Assembly: GCF_002118315.1 (NCBI RefSeq)
Contig: NZ_MTSZ01000001.1
Location: 992,001 to 1,056,000, forward strand
Direction: 5' to 3'
DNA length: 64,000 nt
Source of the DNA: Kiloniella majae
GTDB taxonomy: Bacteria > Pseudomonadota > Alphaproteobacteria > Kiloniellales > Kiloniellaceae
The notes beneath the pieces were generated by a model that had not been told where the DNA came from, did no database searches, and saw only the letters and a program-made list of their open reading frames with translations. The position numbers and the translations under genes were made by a program. This document shows, in pieces, positions 26,685-36,211 of this stretch (positions within the stretch are counted from its first letter, which is position 1; the number at the start of each line of letters is the position of its first letter).

Positions 26685-29000
26685 TTGATCACGATGAATA
26701 GTAAAAACCACGCCGTAGATACGCAATCGAGCACATTCCTTCGCTATCTTTTTATTGTCACTCTTTGCTCTAGTGCATTTTTGCTATTTCTGATCCAGCC
26801 AATGTTTACAAAGTTGGTACTTCCGTTACTCGGGGGCGCACCGGCTGTTTGGAATACTGCGATGATATTTTTTCAATCCGCGTTATTGGCCGGCTATCTC
26901 TATGCACACCTTCTGTCATCTGCTTTTAAATTGAGAAACCAGATAATTATTCATCTGTTTTTGATGACAATGGCAATTCTGTTTTTACCAATAACAATTC
27001 CAGTTGGCTATGAAACTCCGTCAGAAAGCTGGCCTACGATATGGTTACTTGGCCTTTTTACAGTTGCTATAGGCCTTCCGTTTTTCATTATTTCAGCGAA
27101 TGCCCCGCTTCTACAAAGTTGGTTCCGCTTTACACGAGACAAAGATTCGCACGATCCTTACTTTCTCTATGCTGCAAGCAATATCGGAAGTATTTCTGCC
27201 CTAATAGCCTATCCGCTATTTATAGAGATTAAGTTTGGCCTCATAACCCAAACATTACTTTGGTCCTATGGCTTCGTCGGTTTACTTATTTTAATTTTAA
27301 TCTGCGGGATTTCATTAAAAAACACGTCTAAAAACCAAAGTTATTCGCTAGAGAATCAGGCAAAAAATAATAACGAATCACCCCCAAAACTAAAAAATTA
27401 TTGTAAATGGGTAATTTTAGCCTTTGTTCCCTCATCACTTCTTCTTAGTGTCACCAATAAAATTACGACAGATCTAATTTCTACTCCTCTCTTGTGGGTC
27501 ATCCCCTTGGCTCTGTATCTCTTAACATTTGTGATTGTTTTCTCTCGAAACCCAATTATTCCTCATAAAATAATTACATCTGTCGCGCCATATTGCTTAA
27601 TTGCAACAGCATTCTTAAGTATGTCAACGACACATGCAGAAACAATATTTCTTTTTGTTATAGGTAATTTAAGTAGCTTTTTCCTACTCGCCCTTTATTG
27701 TCATGGGCTTTTGGCAAAAGCTCGGCCAAATGCAAAGTATTTGACAAACTTTTACATTGCTATGTCTTTTGGCGGAGTTTTAGGCGGCATTTTCATAGCA
27801 ATAATCGCCCCACTAATATTCTCAAATATTTACGAATACGCATTATTATTAGCAACTCTCGGCTTTATGATGCCTGTAAAAGCTCAAACAGCTATTGAGA
27901 TTATTAACAAAAGGATTGGTAAAAGAGCACATAGCTATCTAGCAGATTTTATATTCTCAATAACTGTATTAGGACTAATTATCCTCGTACAACAGTTACA
28001 CTCTGATGCGATAGCAAACAAATTGGTAACCATTGCTATTCTAACCATTTTATTCCTACTTTTGCTTGAAAGTACGGGGCGTCCCTTACGACTTACACTA
28101 TGCATAATAATTGGCCTTTTTATTATTCCATATATAAATGGTGCACTAGGAAAATTCATATTCGAGGAACGTAGTTTTTTTGGTGTTTATACAGTTAAAA
28201 TTGAAAACAAAGAACATAATAAAAACGATTTACAAGCCCCAGAAATTGTTCATGTAGCAACGCATGGCACGACTGTACACGGCATACAAATACCAGGTAA
28301 TCCGAGTCCTTTAAGCTATTATCATAACGAAACTGGTTTAGGAAATCTGTTTGAATCGTACAAAATCAACAATAAGGCCATTAAAACAGTCGCTTCAATT
28401 GGATTAGGTACCGGGACAACGGCCTGTTACCGTCAGCCAGGACAAAAATGGACTTTTTTTGAAATTGATCCTCTTGTAGAAACCATGGCCAGAAACACTG
28501 AACTTTTTACCTATATGAACAAGTGTGCGGGCAACACAGACGTCATCATAGGAGATGCTCGTCTTTCACTTAGAAAAATTCCGAATAAATCATATGACTT
28601 GCTAATCGCGGATGCATTCTCTTCTGATGCAATACCCGTTCATTTATTAACAAAAGAAGCTTTTGAACTATATAAAAACAAGATCAAAGACAGTGGTGTT
28701 ATAATTCTACACGTATCAAATCGTTATTTTGAGCTTGAGCATATTGTGACAACAACAGCAAAAGTATCAAACCTTAAAGCACGTGTTTATCACTACGAAC
28801 GAAACAAAGAAAACGCACAAAAACACCCTTACCGCTTCTCTGCGTCTTGGATAGCAATGGCTCAAAGCACGGAAACTTTAGATGATCTTATCCCATTGGG
28901 CACCCACCCTGAGGGGGGTGGTTGGCAAGAATTAATTGCCAACCCAACAATTAAACCATGGACAGATGACTATTCCAACGTTCTTTCAGCTCTCAAATGA
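26685..29000 (+). CDS. Fused MFS-like membrane protein / spermidine-synthase-like protein, AT-rich
   Basis: Residues 1 to about 500 form about a dozen or more hydrophobic helices, opening FLLFLIQPMFTKLVLPLLGG, a sequence typical of the fused MFS/spermidine synthase family. The rest is a soluble SAM-binding domain with VASIGLGTGTTACY near residue 573, then FFEIDPLV and LLIADAFSSDAIPVHLLT near 640, resembling SpeE. No speD or other polyamine gene is near, so the reaction is unproven. Base composition is much lower in GC than its neighbours (one sampled line is 25% against 47% inside hemH), which suggests recent transfer. The TTG at 26685 has AGAGGGA well spaced; ATG 26694 is the alternative. 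It ends 7 bases before the convergent hemH stop. Confidence 0.82.
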   Translation: MITMNSKNHAVDTQSSTFLRYLFIVTLCSSAFLLFLIQPMFTKLVLPLLGGAPAVWNTAMIFFQSALLAGYLYAHLLSSAFKLRNQIIIHLFLMTMAILFLPITIPVGYETPSESWPTIWLLGLFTVAIGLPFFIISANAPLLQSWFRFTRDKDSHDPYFLYAASNIGSISALIAYPLFIEIKFGLITQTLLWSYGFVGLLILILICGISLKNTSKNQSYSLENQAKNNNESPPKLKNYCKWVILAFVPSSLLLSVTNKITTDLISTPLLWVIPLALYLLTFVIVFSRNPIIPHKIITSVAPYCLIATAFLSMSTTHAETIFLFVIGNLSSFFLLALYCHGLLAKARPNAKYLTNFYIAMSFGGVLGGIFIAIIAPLIFSNIYEYALLLATLGFMMPVKAQTAIEIINKRIGKRAHSYLADFIFSITVLGLIILVQQLHSDAIANKLVTIAILTILFLLLLESTGRPLRLTLCIIIGLFIIPYINGALGKFIFEERSFFGVYTVKIENKEHNKNDLQAPEIVHVATHGTTVHGIQIPGNPSPLSYYHNETGLGNLFESYKINNKAIKTVASIGLGTGTTACYRQPGQKWTFFEIDPLVETMARNTELFTYMNKCAGNTDVIIGDARLSLRKIPNKSYDLLIADAFSSDAIPVHLLTKEAFELYKNKIKDSGVIILHVSNRYFELEHIVTTTAKVSNLKARVYHYERNKENAQKHPYRFSASWIAMAQSTETLDDLIPLGTHPEGGGWQELIANPTIKPWTDDYSNVLSALK

Positions 29001-29007
29001 ATACAAT

Positions 29008-30039
29008 CTATATCCAGCCCTGAAGTTCACGTACCGTAATCTCTTTAATGACATTCATGCCACCAACGCTATCATTCAAGCATGGAATGAAGGCAAAGTT
29101 TTCGCCGCCATTGTCCAAAAAGGCTTCGCGGACTCCAATATCAATTTCTTCCAGCGTTTCAACACAATCAACCGAGAAACCCGGCGTCAGGATAACCAGG
29201 TTTTTCACACCATTGCGGGCCATCTCTTCCACAGTTGGCTGCGTATAGGGTTTCAACCATTCCTTTGGTCCGAACAAAGACTGAAAACACAGTTTCAGTT
29301 TGTCTTCTGACCAGCCTAACTTTTCACGCAACAAGCGTGCTGTCTTGGCACAATGGCAATAATAAGGATCACCTTTTTCGTGATACTCCACCGGAAGACC
29401 ATGAAAAGACGCAATGGTTACATCCGGCTTCCAGGATAGCTTCTCTATGCCTTCTTTTACTGATGTCGCCAAAGCATCAATATAAACAGGCGCATCATGG
29501 TATGCAGGAACACAGCGAACAGACGGCTGCCAGCGCATGGTTTTCAGGGTATCAAAGCATTTGTCATAAGCCGTCGCGGTCGTGGTCGCAGAATATTGGG
29601 GATACAGAGCAAAGAGAAGAATACGATTACACCCTTGCTTCTGAAGGTCTTCTATCCGTTCTTTAACCGCAGGATTTCCATAGCGCCATCCCCAATCAAC
29701 GATCACATTCGGATATTCTTCTGCGAGAGCTGTCTGTAGTTTCTCTGCCTGATCCCGTGTAATGGTACGAAGAGGAGATTCGTCTTTTTCTTTGTTCCAG
29801 ATTTCCTTGTAAGCCTCCCCGCTTTTACTTGGGCGGGTTGTCAAAATAATGCCCTGCAGTATTATTTGCCAAAGCCACTTTGGAGCCTCAATCACCCGGG
29901 GATCACTCAAAAATTCGCTCAGATAGCGACGCATAGACCAATAGTCTGTGCCATCTGGCGTTCCTAGATTCATTAAGAGAACACCAACTTTTTCAGCCGG
30001 TATTTGTGGGTGATTTTCGGGGATAACTTGCATGGTCAT
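29008..30039 (-). CDS. hemH: Ferrochelatase
   Basis: The 343-residue protein has the ferrochelatase blocks VGVLLMNLGTPDGTDYWSMR, LRTITRDQAEKL, LFALYPQYSATTTATAYD, the catalytic histidine in ASFHGLPVEYHEKGDPYY, FQSLFGPKEWLKPYT and LTPGFSVDCVETLEEI. It inserts ferrous iron into protoporphyrin IX, the last step of protohaem synthesis, at the inner membrane face. Together with hemA it marks complete haem synthesis in this organism. Two ATGs (30039, 30033) are possible starts and neither has a strong ribosome site. It is monocistronic as far as can be seen. Confidence 0.97.
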   Translation of the reverse strand: MTMQVIPENHPQIPAEKVGVLLMNLGTPDGTDYWSMRRYLSEFLSDPRVIEAPKWLWQIILQGIILTTRPSKSGEAYKEIWNKEKDESPLRTITRDQAEKLQTALAEEYPNVIVDWGWRYGNPAVKERIEDLQKQGCNRILLFALYPQYSATTTATAYDKCFDTLKTMRWQPSVRCVPAYHDAPVYIDALATSVKEGIEKLSWKPDVTIASFHGLPVEYHEKGDPYYCHCAKTARLLREKLGWSEDKLKLCFQSLFGPKEWLKPYTQPTVEEMARNGVKNLVILTPGFSVDCVETLEEIDIGVREAFLDNGGENFAFIPCLNDSVGGMNVIKEITVRELQGWI

Positions 30040-30229
30040 AAAATATCAAAGGCCTGAAAATTCTAGAAGGAAGCTCTGCAGATCATCTAATTAAATAACA
30101 GTTTTCAAAACCATATAAGTAAATGACAAACCTGCAAAGCTCGGATTTGTTGCTTTTAGCAATCGCGCCAGAATGCCTCATGCAAAGGGATAAATATTAT
30201 TTAGGAACAGGGCCTGATCCTACAAGCCC

Positions 30230-31561
30230 TTACCCATCGTTTTCATCTTCATCATCACCAAAATCGTCCAGTTCAAAACACCCCACAACTTCAAGGTGAC
30301 CGCTCCATATAAATTGATCGACAGGTGTAACTTCTTTAAGGGCATAACCGCCTTCGACCAATATCCTTGCATCACGAGCAAAAGTGTTCGGATTGCATGA
30401 AACATAGATAATTGTTCTGATATCAGATTGAGCCAATTCATAACACTGTTCTTTCGCGCCGGTTCTTGGTGGATCCAGTACCACACAATCTCCGCCCTGA
30501 AGCTCATCTGCGGTTACAGGGTCTTTAACAAGATCACGACAATCAGAGGTGATGCGATGGAGTGTATCGTTTCGACGCGCAGCTGACGTCAGAGCTGTAA
30601 TCGCTCGTTCATCCCCTTCTACAGCATGGACTTGTGCACGTTTAGAAAGCGGAAAAGTGAAGGTTCCACACCCGGAAAACAAATCAGCTACTGTTTCCAA
30701 CTCTTCCGGTAAATATCCCAAAACCAAATCCGTAAGAGCATCCTGCCCTTCCTGGCTTGGTTGCAAAAAAGCACCTTCGGGTGGCAAAACCTGAATATCA
30801 CCAAATTTTTGATAAGGATTATCCCTGATCGCAACAGGTTCTGGCTCCTGTTTCGGACGTCCCCAAGCAAAACGTGCTACAGAATATTTTTCTGCAAAGG
30901 CCGTAATAGCTTCGCGGCCTTCCAACACCAGCTTGGCATCTGTCACAACCAAGATATCTGGTCCCGCCGAAGATCCAATAACTGTAATATCAGCTTTGGT
31001 CTGTTCTGGCCCCAGCAATACTTTCAAGAGTTCGCGAAGGGGATCAACCAGTCTGCTTAATTCCGATGTAAGTAACTTACAGTCAACAAGATTAACAACC
31101 TTGTGACTTTCCCGTTCATGAAACCCGAGGTCGATCTTCTTACCCCGTGCCGCAGCAGCAAAAACAGCGCGACGTCTCGTGCCCGCTTCAATTTGGATAA
31201 GATCTGCAACTTCGCCCCCGCTAAATCCTTTACGGGTTAGTGCCTGAACAACAGCATCTCTTTTCCATGTTCTGTAAAAATCAGAGGCAACGTGTTGCAC
31301 TGTACAGCCCCCACAGGGACCAAAATGCTCACACGGCGGATCGACATGGTTCGCCCCCAGCTCTTGAAGCTCTATTATTTCAGCTTTAAATCCACCGGAC
31401 CGTTCGCCGATAAGTTTTACGCGCAATTGATCACCAGGCATCGTCATCGGAACATAAACAGGGCGTCCCTCATGATCGGCAACCCCATCCCCACGCGCAC
31501 CGAGCGTATCGATTGTTATCTCTATCTGCTTTCCGCCGCCACGGCGCGCCTTACGTCTCAT
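30230..31561 (-). CDS. Class I SAM-dependent RNA methyltransferase, RlmD/TrmA (RumA) family
   Basis: The protein of about 443 residues starts with a basic tail and a TRAM domain (about 10-65). An iron-sulphur cysteine set follows (C77, C83, C86 in PPCEHFGPCGGC, with a fourth in NLVDCKLL). The methyltransferase domain has ETVADLFSGCGTFTFPLS for SAM, VLDPPRTGAKEQC and the catalytic cysteine in IYVSCNPNTFARD. Such enzymes make 5-methyluridine in 23S rRNA or tRNA; which position is modified cannot be said. The tail is acidic (DDFGDDEDEN). ATG 31561 has CAGGAAGA immediately upstream; GTG 31573 is an alternative. It is divergent from sppA. Confidence 0.93.
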   Translation of the reverse strand: MRRKARRGGGKQIEITIDTLGARGDGVADHEGRPVYVPMTMPGDQLRVKLIGERSGGFKAEIIELQELGANHVDPPCEHFGPCGGCTVQHVASDFYRTWKRDAVVQALTRKGFSGGEVADLIQIEAGTRRRAVFAAAARGKKIDLGFHERESHKVVNLVDCKLLTSELSRLVDPLRELLKVLLGPEQTKADITVIGSSAGPDILVVTDAKLVLEGREAITAFAEKYSVARFAWGRPKQEPEPVAIRDNPYQKFGDIQVLPPEGAFLQPSQEGQDALTDLVLGYLPEELETVADLFSGCGTFTFPLSKRAQVHAVEGDERAITALTSAARRNDTLHRITSDCRDLVKDPVTADELQGGDCVVLDPPRTGAKEQCYELAQSDIRTIIYVSCNPNTFARDARILVEGGYALKEVTPVDQFIWSGHLEVVGCFELDDFGDDEDENDG

Positions 31562-31807
31562 TCTTCCTGACACCTGATTTTGGTTATATTATCACTGCGT
31601 TACATGCAGGATCATTTTGCGCCAATCTAACAGTTTTTTGATAAGCCGCAATCGCAAGCATCATCTTTTACAAACAGCCTTGAAGAAATCTCGGTTACAT
31701 TGAGGTTAAATCCGGAACTCTCCGCATCCGAAGCTTGCAAAAATAGCGTTGGCCTATCATCTTTATCAACAACCATATCACTTTATAAATTCCAGGTTCT
31801 TAAATTC

Positions 31808-33616
31808 ATGTCTTTTCTTAGATTTATCTTCAAAGGTATCGTCGGGCTCTTTGCTGCCCTAGGCCTCCTTGTTATTCTCCTTGGTGTACTCATTGGTGTC
31901 TCTCTCAACAATGTCGAAGATATTGGTAAGGCAGTGGACAATCAGAGCCTGCCACAGGAAATGATTCTGACAATTGACCTTTCAGAGGGTTTATTCGAAG
32001 GCCCAACCAAAGCGTCTTACTTCAGTAATTCATTCCAGCCGGGATTACCCTTGCATGATGCAATTGACGCCCTGTACCGCGCCCAAGACGATAATCGTGT
32101 CAAAGGTCTTTTGATAAAAGCAGGTCAGGGACCCTTGCAACTCGCTCAGGCACAGGAACTCAGAAAAGCAATCCGCGCCTTTACCAAAACAGGTAAATGG
32201 ACAGCTTCATTCGCTGAAACCTACGGCGAAGCCGGGCATGGAACGTTGCACTACTATCTCGCCAGCGCTGCGGAAAGCGTTTGGGTGCAGCCATCTGGTG
32301 ATCTGGATATCTCAGGTTTTAGCATGGAGAGCCCCTACTTGCGTCCTGTTCTGGATGAACTTGGCATTCTTCCCCAGTTCAGCCAACGCCATGAGTACAA
32401 AGGCGTGATGAATATGTTCACAGATGACCATATGCCTGCCCCTGTAAAACAAAATACACAAAGTGTTCTGAATTCTATCTTTGATGTTATTGAAAAAGAA
32501 ATTTCCATTAGCAGAGAAAAACCGGGTGAAATCGGTAACCTTATGGACAGATCACCATTTAGCGCTGTTGAAGCCATTGATGCTGATCTGGTTGACCGTG
32601 TTGGCTATTGGGATGAAATTACAGATGAAGCACTAACAGGCGATCGTGAATTTGTACACCTTGCCGACTACGCCATGAGTACAACACCAGAGATTTCAGA
32701 AGGCGCATCCAGAATTGCTGTGATCTATGGTATTGGCGAAATTCATCTCGGGCAAAGCCAAGGCGACCCCTTCTTTGGGGGTGGCATGACCATGGGGTCA
32801 GATACCATTGCTCAGGCAATCTCTGATGCCATTGATGACGATTCAATCGAGGCTATTATTCTAAGGATAGATAGCCCCGGGGGATCCTATGTCGCATCAG
32901 ACGTAATGTGGCGCGAAGTTGTACGGGCCAAGGAAGTTGGCAAGCCTGTGATTATTTCTATGGGCGACGTCGCGGCATCTGGCGGCTATTTTGTATCTGC
33001 ACCTGCACACAAAATCCTCGCCAATCCAGTTACGATTACCGGATCAATCGGTGTTGCTGGTGGTAAAATGGTTCTCACGGATCTCTGGGATAAAGTCGGT
33101 GTAAAGTGGGATGGCGTAAAGGCCGGAGAAAACGCAGATCTCTATAGTGCAAACAAAGCCTTTACCAATGAAGGTTGGGCGCGCTTGCAAGGATCTCTTG
33201 ATCGCATTTACGAAGACTTCACAGTTAAAGTTGGCGAAGGTCGAGGCAAAAGCCAGCAAGAAATCCACACAATTGCCAAGGGGCAAATCTGGAGTGGAGC
33301 TCAGGCAAAAGATAATGGGTTGGTTGATGAGTTAGGCGGTTTTAGAGAAGCTATTCAGGTAGCCCGTGAAGCAGCAATGATCAGCGAAGAGCTTGATCAT
33401 CAACTTGTTTATTTCCCTGAACCCAAAGATCCCATTGAAGAGCTTCTGGAAAATGCGATGGGCGGGCAAATGATTCTAACAGACCCTGCTGTTGTTAAAT
33501 CATTAAGCACACTGGTCAAAATAACTTCACCGGTTTTGAAAACCTTTGAGCAAACTGTTCAGGACCCGAGAAGAAATGTTCTAAACTCTCGCGTCACGCC
33601 CATAGGACAGCAATAG
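31808..33616 (+). CDS. sppA: Signal peptide peptidase SppA, 67K type
   Basis: The 602-residue protein has one N-terminal membrane helix (about 8-33) and two tandem ClpP-like domains, as in the long SppA. The catalytic lysine is about residue 197 in RHEYKGVMNMF in the first half, and the serine nucleophile about residue 390 in MGDVAASGGYF in the second half, preceded by IDSPGGSYVASD. It degrades cleaved signal peptides in the membrane. ATG 31808 begins MSFLRFIFKG; an upstream in-frame extension to 31700 has no family match. It ends two bases before the stop of the convergent histidine-kinase gene, and no terminator is visible in between. Confidence 0.95.
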   Translation: MSFLRFIFKGIVGLFAALGLLVILLGVLIGVSLNNVEDIGKAVDNQSLPQEMILTIDLSEGLFEGPTKASYFSNSFQPGLPLHDAIDALYRAQDDNRVKGLLIKAGQGPLQLAQAQELRKAIRAFTKTGKWTASFAETYGEAGHGTLHYYLASAAESVWVQPSGDLDISGFSMESPYLRPVLDELGILPQFSQRHEYKGVMNMFTDDHMPAPVKQNTQSVLNSIFDVIEKEISISREKPGEIGNLMDRSPFSAVEAIDADLVDRVGYWDEITDEALTGDREFVHLADYAMSTTPEISEGASRIAVIYGIGEIHLGQSQGDPFFGGGMTMGSDTIAQAISDAIDDDSIEAIILRIDSPGGSYVASDVMWREVVRAKEVGKPVIISMGDVAASGGYFVSAPAHKILANPVTITGSIGVAGGKMVLTDLWDKVGVKWDGVKAGENADLYSANKAFTNEGWARLQGSLDRIYEDFTVKVGEGRGKSQQEIHTIAKGQIWSGAQAKDNGLVDELGGFREAIQVAREAAMISEELDHQLVYFPEPKDPIEELLENAMGGQMILTDPAVVKSLSTLVKITSPVLKTFEQTVQDPRRNVLNSRVTPIGQQ

Positions 33617-33618
33617 CA

Positions 33619-35064
33619 TCAAGATGATACCGAAGCTGTTTGTTGAAGCAAAGATGCGCGATCAATCAAACGATCAACCGGGAAATTAATCGTTACGGAT
33701 GTTCCTTTATCAGGCTCGCTCTCAATAGAGAGTGAGCCTTGATTTCTTTCAATGATTGCCTTCACAATACTCAGGCCCAAACCACTCCTCTCTTCCGCCT
33801 CCTCATCCGATTTCCAGAAGGGATCAGTGACAAATGGCAAATCCTCTTCCTTAATACCTGTCCCCGTATCGGAAAAACGAATACTTAGGCCGGAATAGGG
33901 ATCATAAAGAGCGGTGACATCAACTCTGCCTTCACGCGGGGTAAAGTGGATCGCATTGTTTAAAAGATTGATGATGATCTGTTTGAACCCCTGAGCATTG
34001 GTTCGCAGATATGGTAAATCGTCTTGAATGGAACACTCAACAAGAACCCCTTCGTCAGACGCTCGTAAATCAAGTGCGCGCACACAATTCAATACTTCAT
34101 CACTGACATCCAGCTCTTCATCCTGTAATCCTGCTTCTGCAGATTCCAGCCTCGATATTTGCTGAATATCCGTCACCATCGTCATGAGGCTTGAACCAGC
34201 TTCAAAGATGTATCCCAGATACTCTTCGCGGCGTTTCTGATCGACTTTATAGTCATCCTCTTTCATCAAAATTTCTGAAAACCCGATAATGGCATTGAGC
34301 GGCGTTCTCAATTCATGACTCATGTTCGCAAGAAAAGAGGTTTTTGCCCGGTTTGCAATCTCCGCAGACTCCTTGGCTTCGGTTAAAGCTCTGTCGTGTT
34401 GGTCAATCGTGATCAACATATTGTTGTAGGCTTCAACCGTTTGCCCAAGCTCATCGTCAGATCGCCATTTCACCAACACGGGCTTTTTCTGATAGGCCAT
34501 TTCGTCAATAGAAGTGGACAGCAGTTTCAAAGGACGACCTATGGTACGATTAATCGCAATCGCCGCTCCTCCACCAAGAGTACTTAGAATCAATAAAAAG
34601 ATAAAAGCATCAACAAAAACACGGGTCCATACATCTGTATAGGCACGATCTGTCGTATAGCCAACCTCCAGATGCCCCAAAACTTCTTTGTTATCAAAGA
34701 CAGAATAGATAAGCGGAATACGAATAAAATCGACTTCTGAAAGTTCGACATCTGATGCATTCGGATCTGCTGCCGGATAAAATTCCCCAGCTCCATCTGG
34801 CAAAATAATTCTAACCCGAACAAGATCCGGATCTCTCATCAGAGTTTCCAGCACAAGTATCACAGTGCTTTCATCATAATCCCAAAGAGATCGGGTTAAG
34901 GGAATTGAAACTTTGGTCGCCACATCGCGGGCGCGTTGCGCGATACGCTCTTCCTCCAACCTGAAAAAGCGCGCTTCAAAAAACAGGAACGGCACCAACC
35001 CTGTAACCAAAACACACAGAGTACAAATCACCAATAATTTCGTACGGACAGATTTAAAAGCCAT
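33619..35064 (-). CDS. Membrane sensor histidine kinase
   Basis: The 481-residue protein has helix 1 at about 9-28, a periplasmic domain with VSIPLTRSLWDYDES and a PDGAGEFYP loop, helix 2 at about 152-172, and a HAMP region. The HisKA box ANMSHELRTPLN carries H250, and the ATPase domain has NLLNNAIHF, FSDTGTGI and GLGLSIV. It should autophosphorylate H250 in response to an extracellular signal. No response regulator is next to it, so it is an orphan. A gap of about 400 bases lies upstream of its start. Confidence 0.93.
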   Translation of the reverse strand: MAFKSVRTKLLVICTLCVLVTGLVPFLFFEARFFRLEEERIAQRARDVATKVSIPLTRSLWDYDESTVILVLETLMRDPDLVRVRIILPDGAGEFYPAADPNASDVELSEVDFIRIPLIYSVFDNKEVLGHLEVGYTTDRAYTDVWTRVFVDAFIFLLILSTLGGGAAIAINRTIGRPLKLLSTSIDEMAYQKKPVLVKWRSDDELGQTVEAYNNMLITIDQHDRALTEAKESAEIANRAKTSFLANMSHELRTPLNAIIGFSEILMKEDDYKVDQKRREEYLGYIFEAGSSLMTMVTDIQQISRLESAEAGLQDEELDVSDEVLNCVRALDLRASDEGVLVECSIQDDLPYLRTNAQGFKQIIINLLNNAIHFTPREGRVDVTALYDPYSGLSIRFSDTGTGIKEEDLPFVTDPFWKSDEEAEERSGLGLSIVKAIIERNQGSLSIESEPDKGTSVTINFPVDRLIDRASLLQQTASVSS

Positions 35065-35461
35065 ATTGACCTAACGCCTACACTTCCCGGTTTCACTATT
35101 ATTGAACCGACACAAGTCAGCGATCGTTGTCTTTTTTATACCCAAGCCCCTGTTTGCCATTAAAAGCTGCCCCCAAAGCAATCATCCAATGTTTGTCGGG
35201 CACGCCATTAAACAAATGGCAATAGTACCGGGAGAATCTAAATACTCTATCACCCAATACTTTTGCAGATGACAAATTCTATCCAACCCACAACTTACCC
35301 GACGATTCTTGTATCTTTGTTATACTGACAAGATACCGCGAGACCGTTAACAGGGGATAAAGATATTAACCTTAAAAAGATTAGTGTTTCAGAGGAATGC
35401 GCTTATCTTAACAGCCTCAGAGAAAAGGCTTGATTAACCATCTTCTTTTATATGGAAACTG
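35065..35461. other. Intergenic region of about 400 bases, no gene seen
   Basis: This gap lies between the histidine-kinase start and the tlyA stop, both on the minus strand. No credible open frame, tRNA or terminator was found. It presumably contains the kinase promoter. Confidence 0.5.
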
Positions 35462-36211
35462 TTATATAAATTTACGGGCCGCAATCAAAAATTCGATATT
35501 TCCTTCGGGACCTTTAATCGGGCTTTCCGTTAGCCCCAGAACAGCCCAATCAGTTTCCTCGTTCAACCAGGTTTCAATACGGTCACAGACTTCACGGTGC
35601 AGTTCCGGTTCACGTACAACACCACCCTTGCCAACACGACCTTTACCAACTTCGAACTGTGGTTTGATTAACGCAATCATAAGTGCCCCAGATCCAGCTA
35701 AGGACATTGCCGCCGGCAATACAGTCTCTAACCCGATAAAGCTTGCATCGCAGACAATCATATCAAGAGTTTCGGGAATTTGCTCTGCTGTCAAATGGCG
35801 TGCATTTGTACGCTCCATCACAGCAACACGCTCATCTTTACGTATTTTCCAGGCAAGCTGCCCATGCCCAACATCAACGGCATAGACCTTCTTAGCACCA
35901 TTGGTCAGCAGAACGTCGGTAAAACCACCTGTCGATGCGCCAACGTCCATACAAACCTTGCTTGTGGGGTCAATGTCAAATTCCTTGAGCCCTTTTTCAA
36001 GCTTCAAACCACCACGGCTTACCCAAGGATGGTCCTCTCCCTTTACAGTGAGCGGCGCATCCTCTGCCAAGGGTTGACCGGGCTTGTCAATCCGTTTGGT
36101 TTCGGTATAAACCTGTCCAGCCATGATCCGTGCTTGTGCCTTGGTCTTGCTTTCGACCAATCCCCGATCAACCAGTAACTGATCAGCTCTTTTTTTCCCG
36201 ACTTTAGCCAC
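35462..36211 (-). CDS. tlyA: TlyA family rRNA 2'-O-methyltransferase / haemolysin-like protein
   Basis: The 249-residue protein has an N-terminal S4 RNA-binding domain (KRADQLLVDRGLVESKTKAQ) and an FtsJ-like domain with PWVSRGGLKLEKGL, CMDVGASTGGFTDVLL for SAM, and LIKPQFEVGKGRVGKGGVVR. Family members methylate ribose of rRNA cytidines and affect capreomycin sensitivity. The start is GTG 36211, which overlaps the end of the MATE gene by 8 bases with GGAAC just upstream, so translation is coupled. In many alphaproteobacteria tlyA directly follows dxs; here the MATE gene lies between. Confidence 0.93.
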   Translation of the reverse strand: MAKVGKKRADQLLVDRGLVESKTKAQARIMAGQVYTETKRIDKPGQPLAEDAPLTVKGEDHPWVSRGGLKLEKGLKEFDIDPTSKVCMDVGASTGGFTDVLLTNGAKKVYAVDVGHGQLAWKIRKDERVAVMERTNARHLTAEQIPETLDMIVCDASFIGLETVLPAAMSLAGSGALMIALIKPQFEVGKGRVGKGGVVREPELHREVCDRIETWLNEETDWAVLGLTESPIKGPEGNIEFLIAARKFI

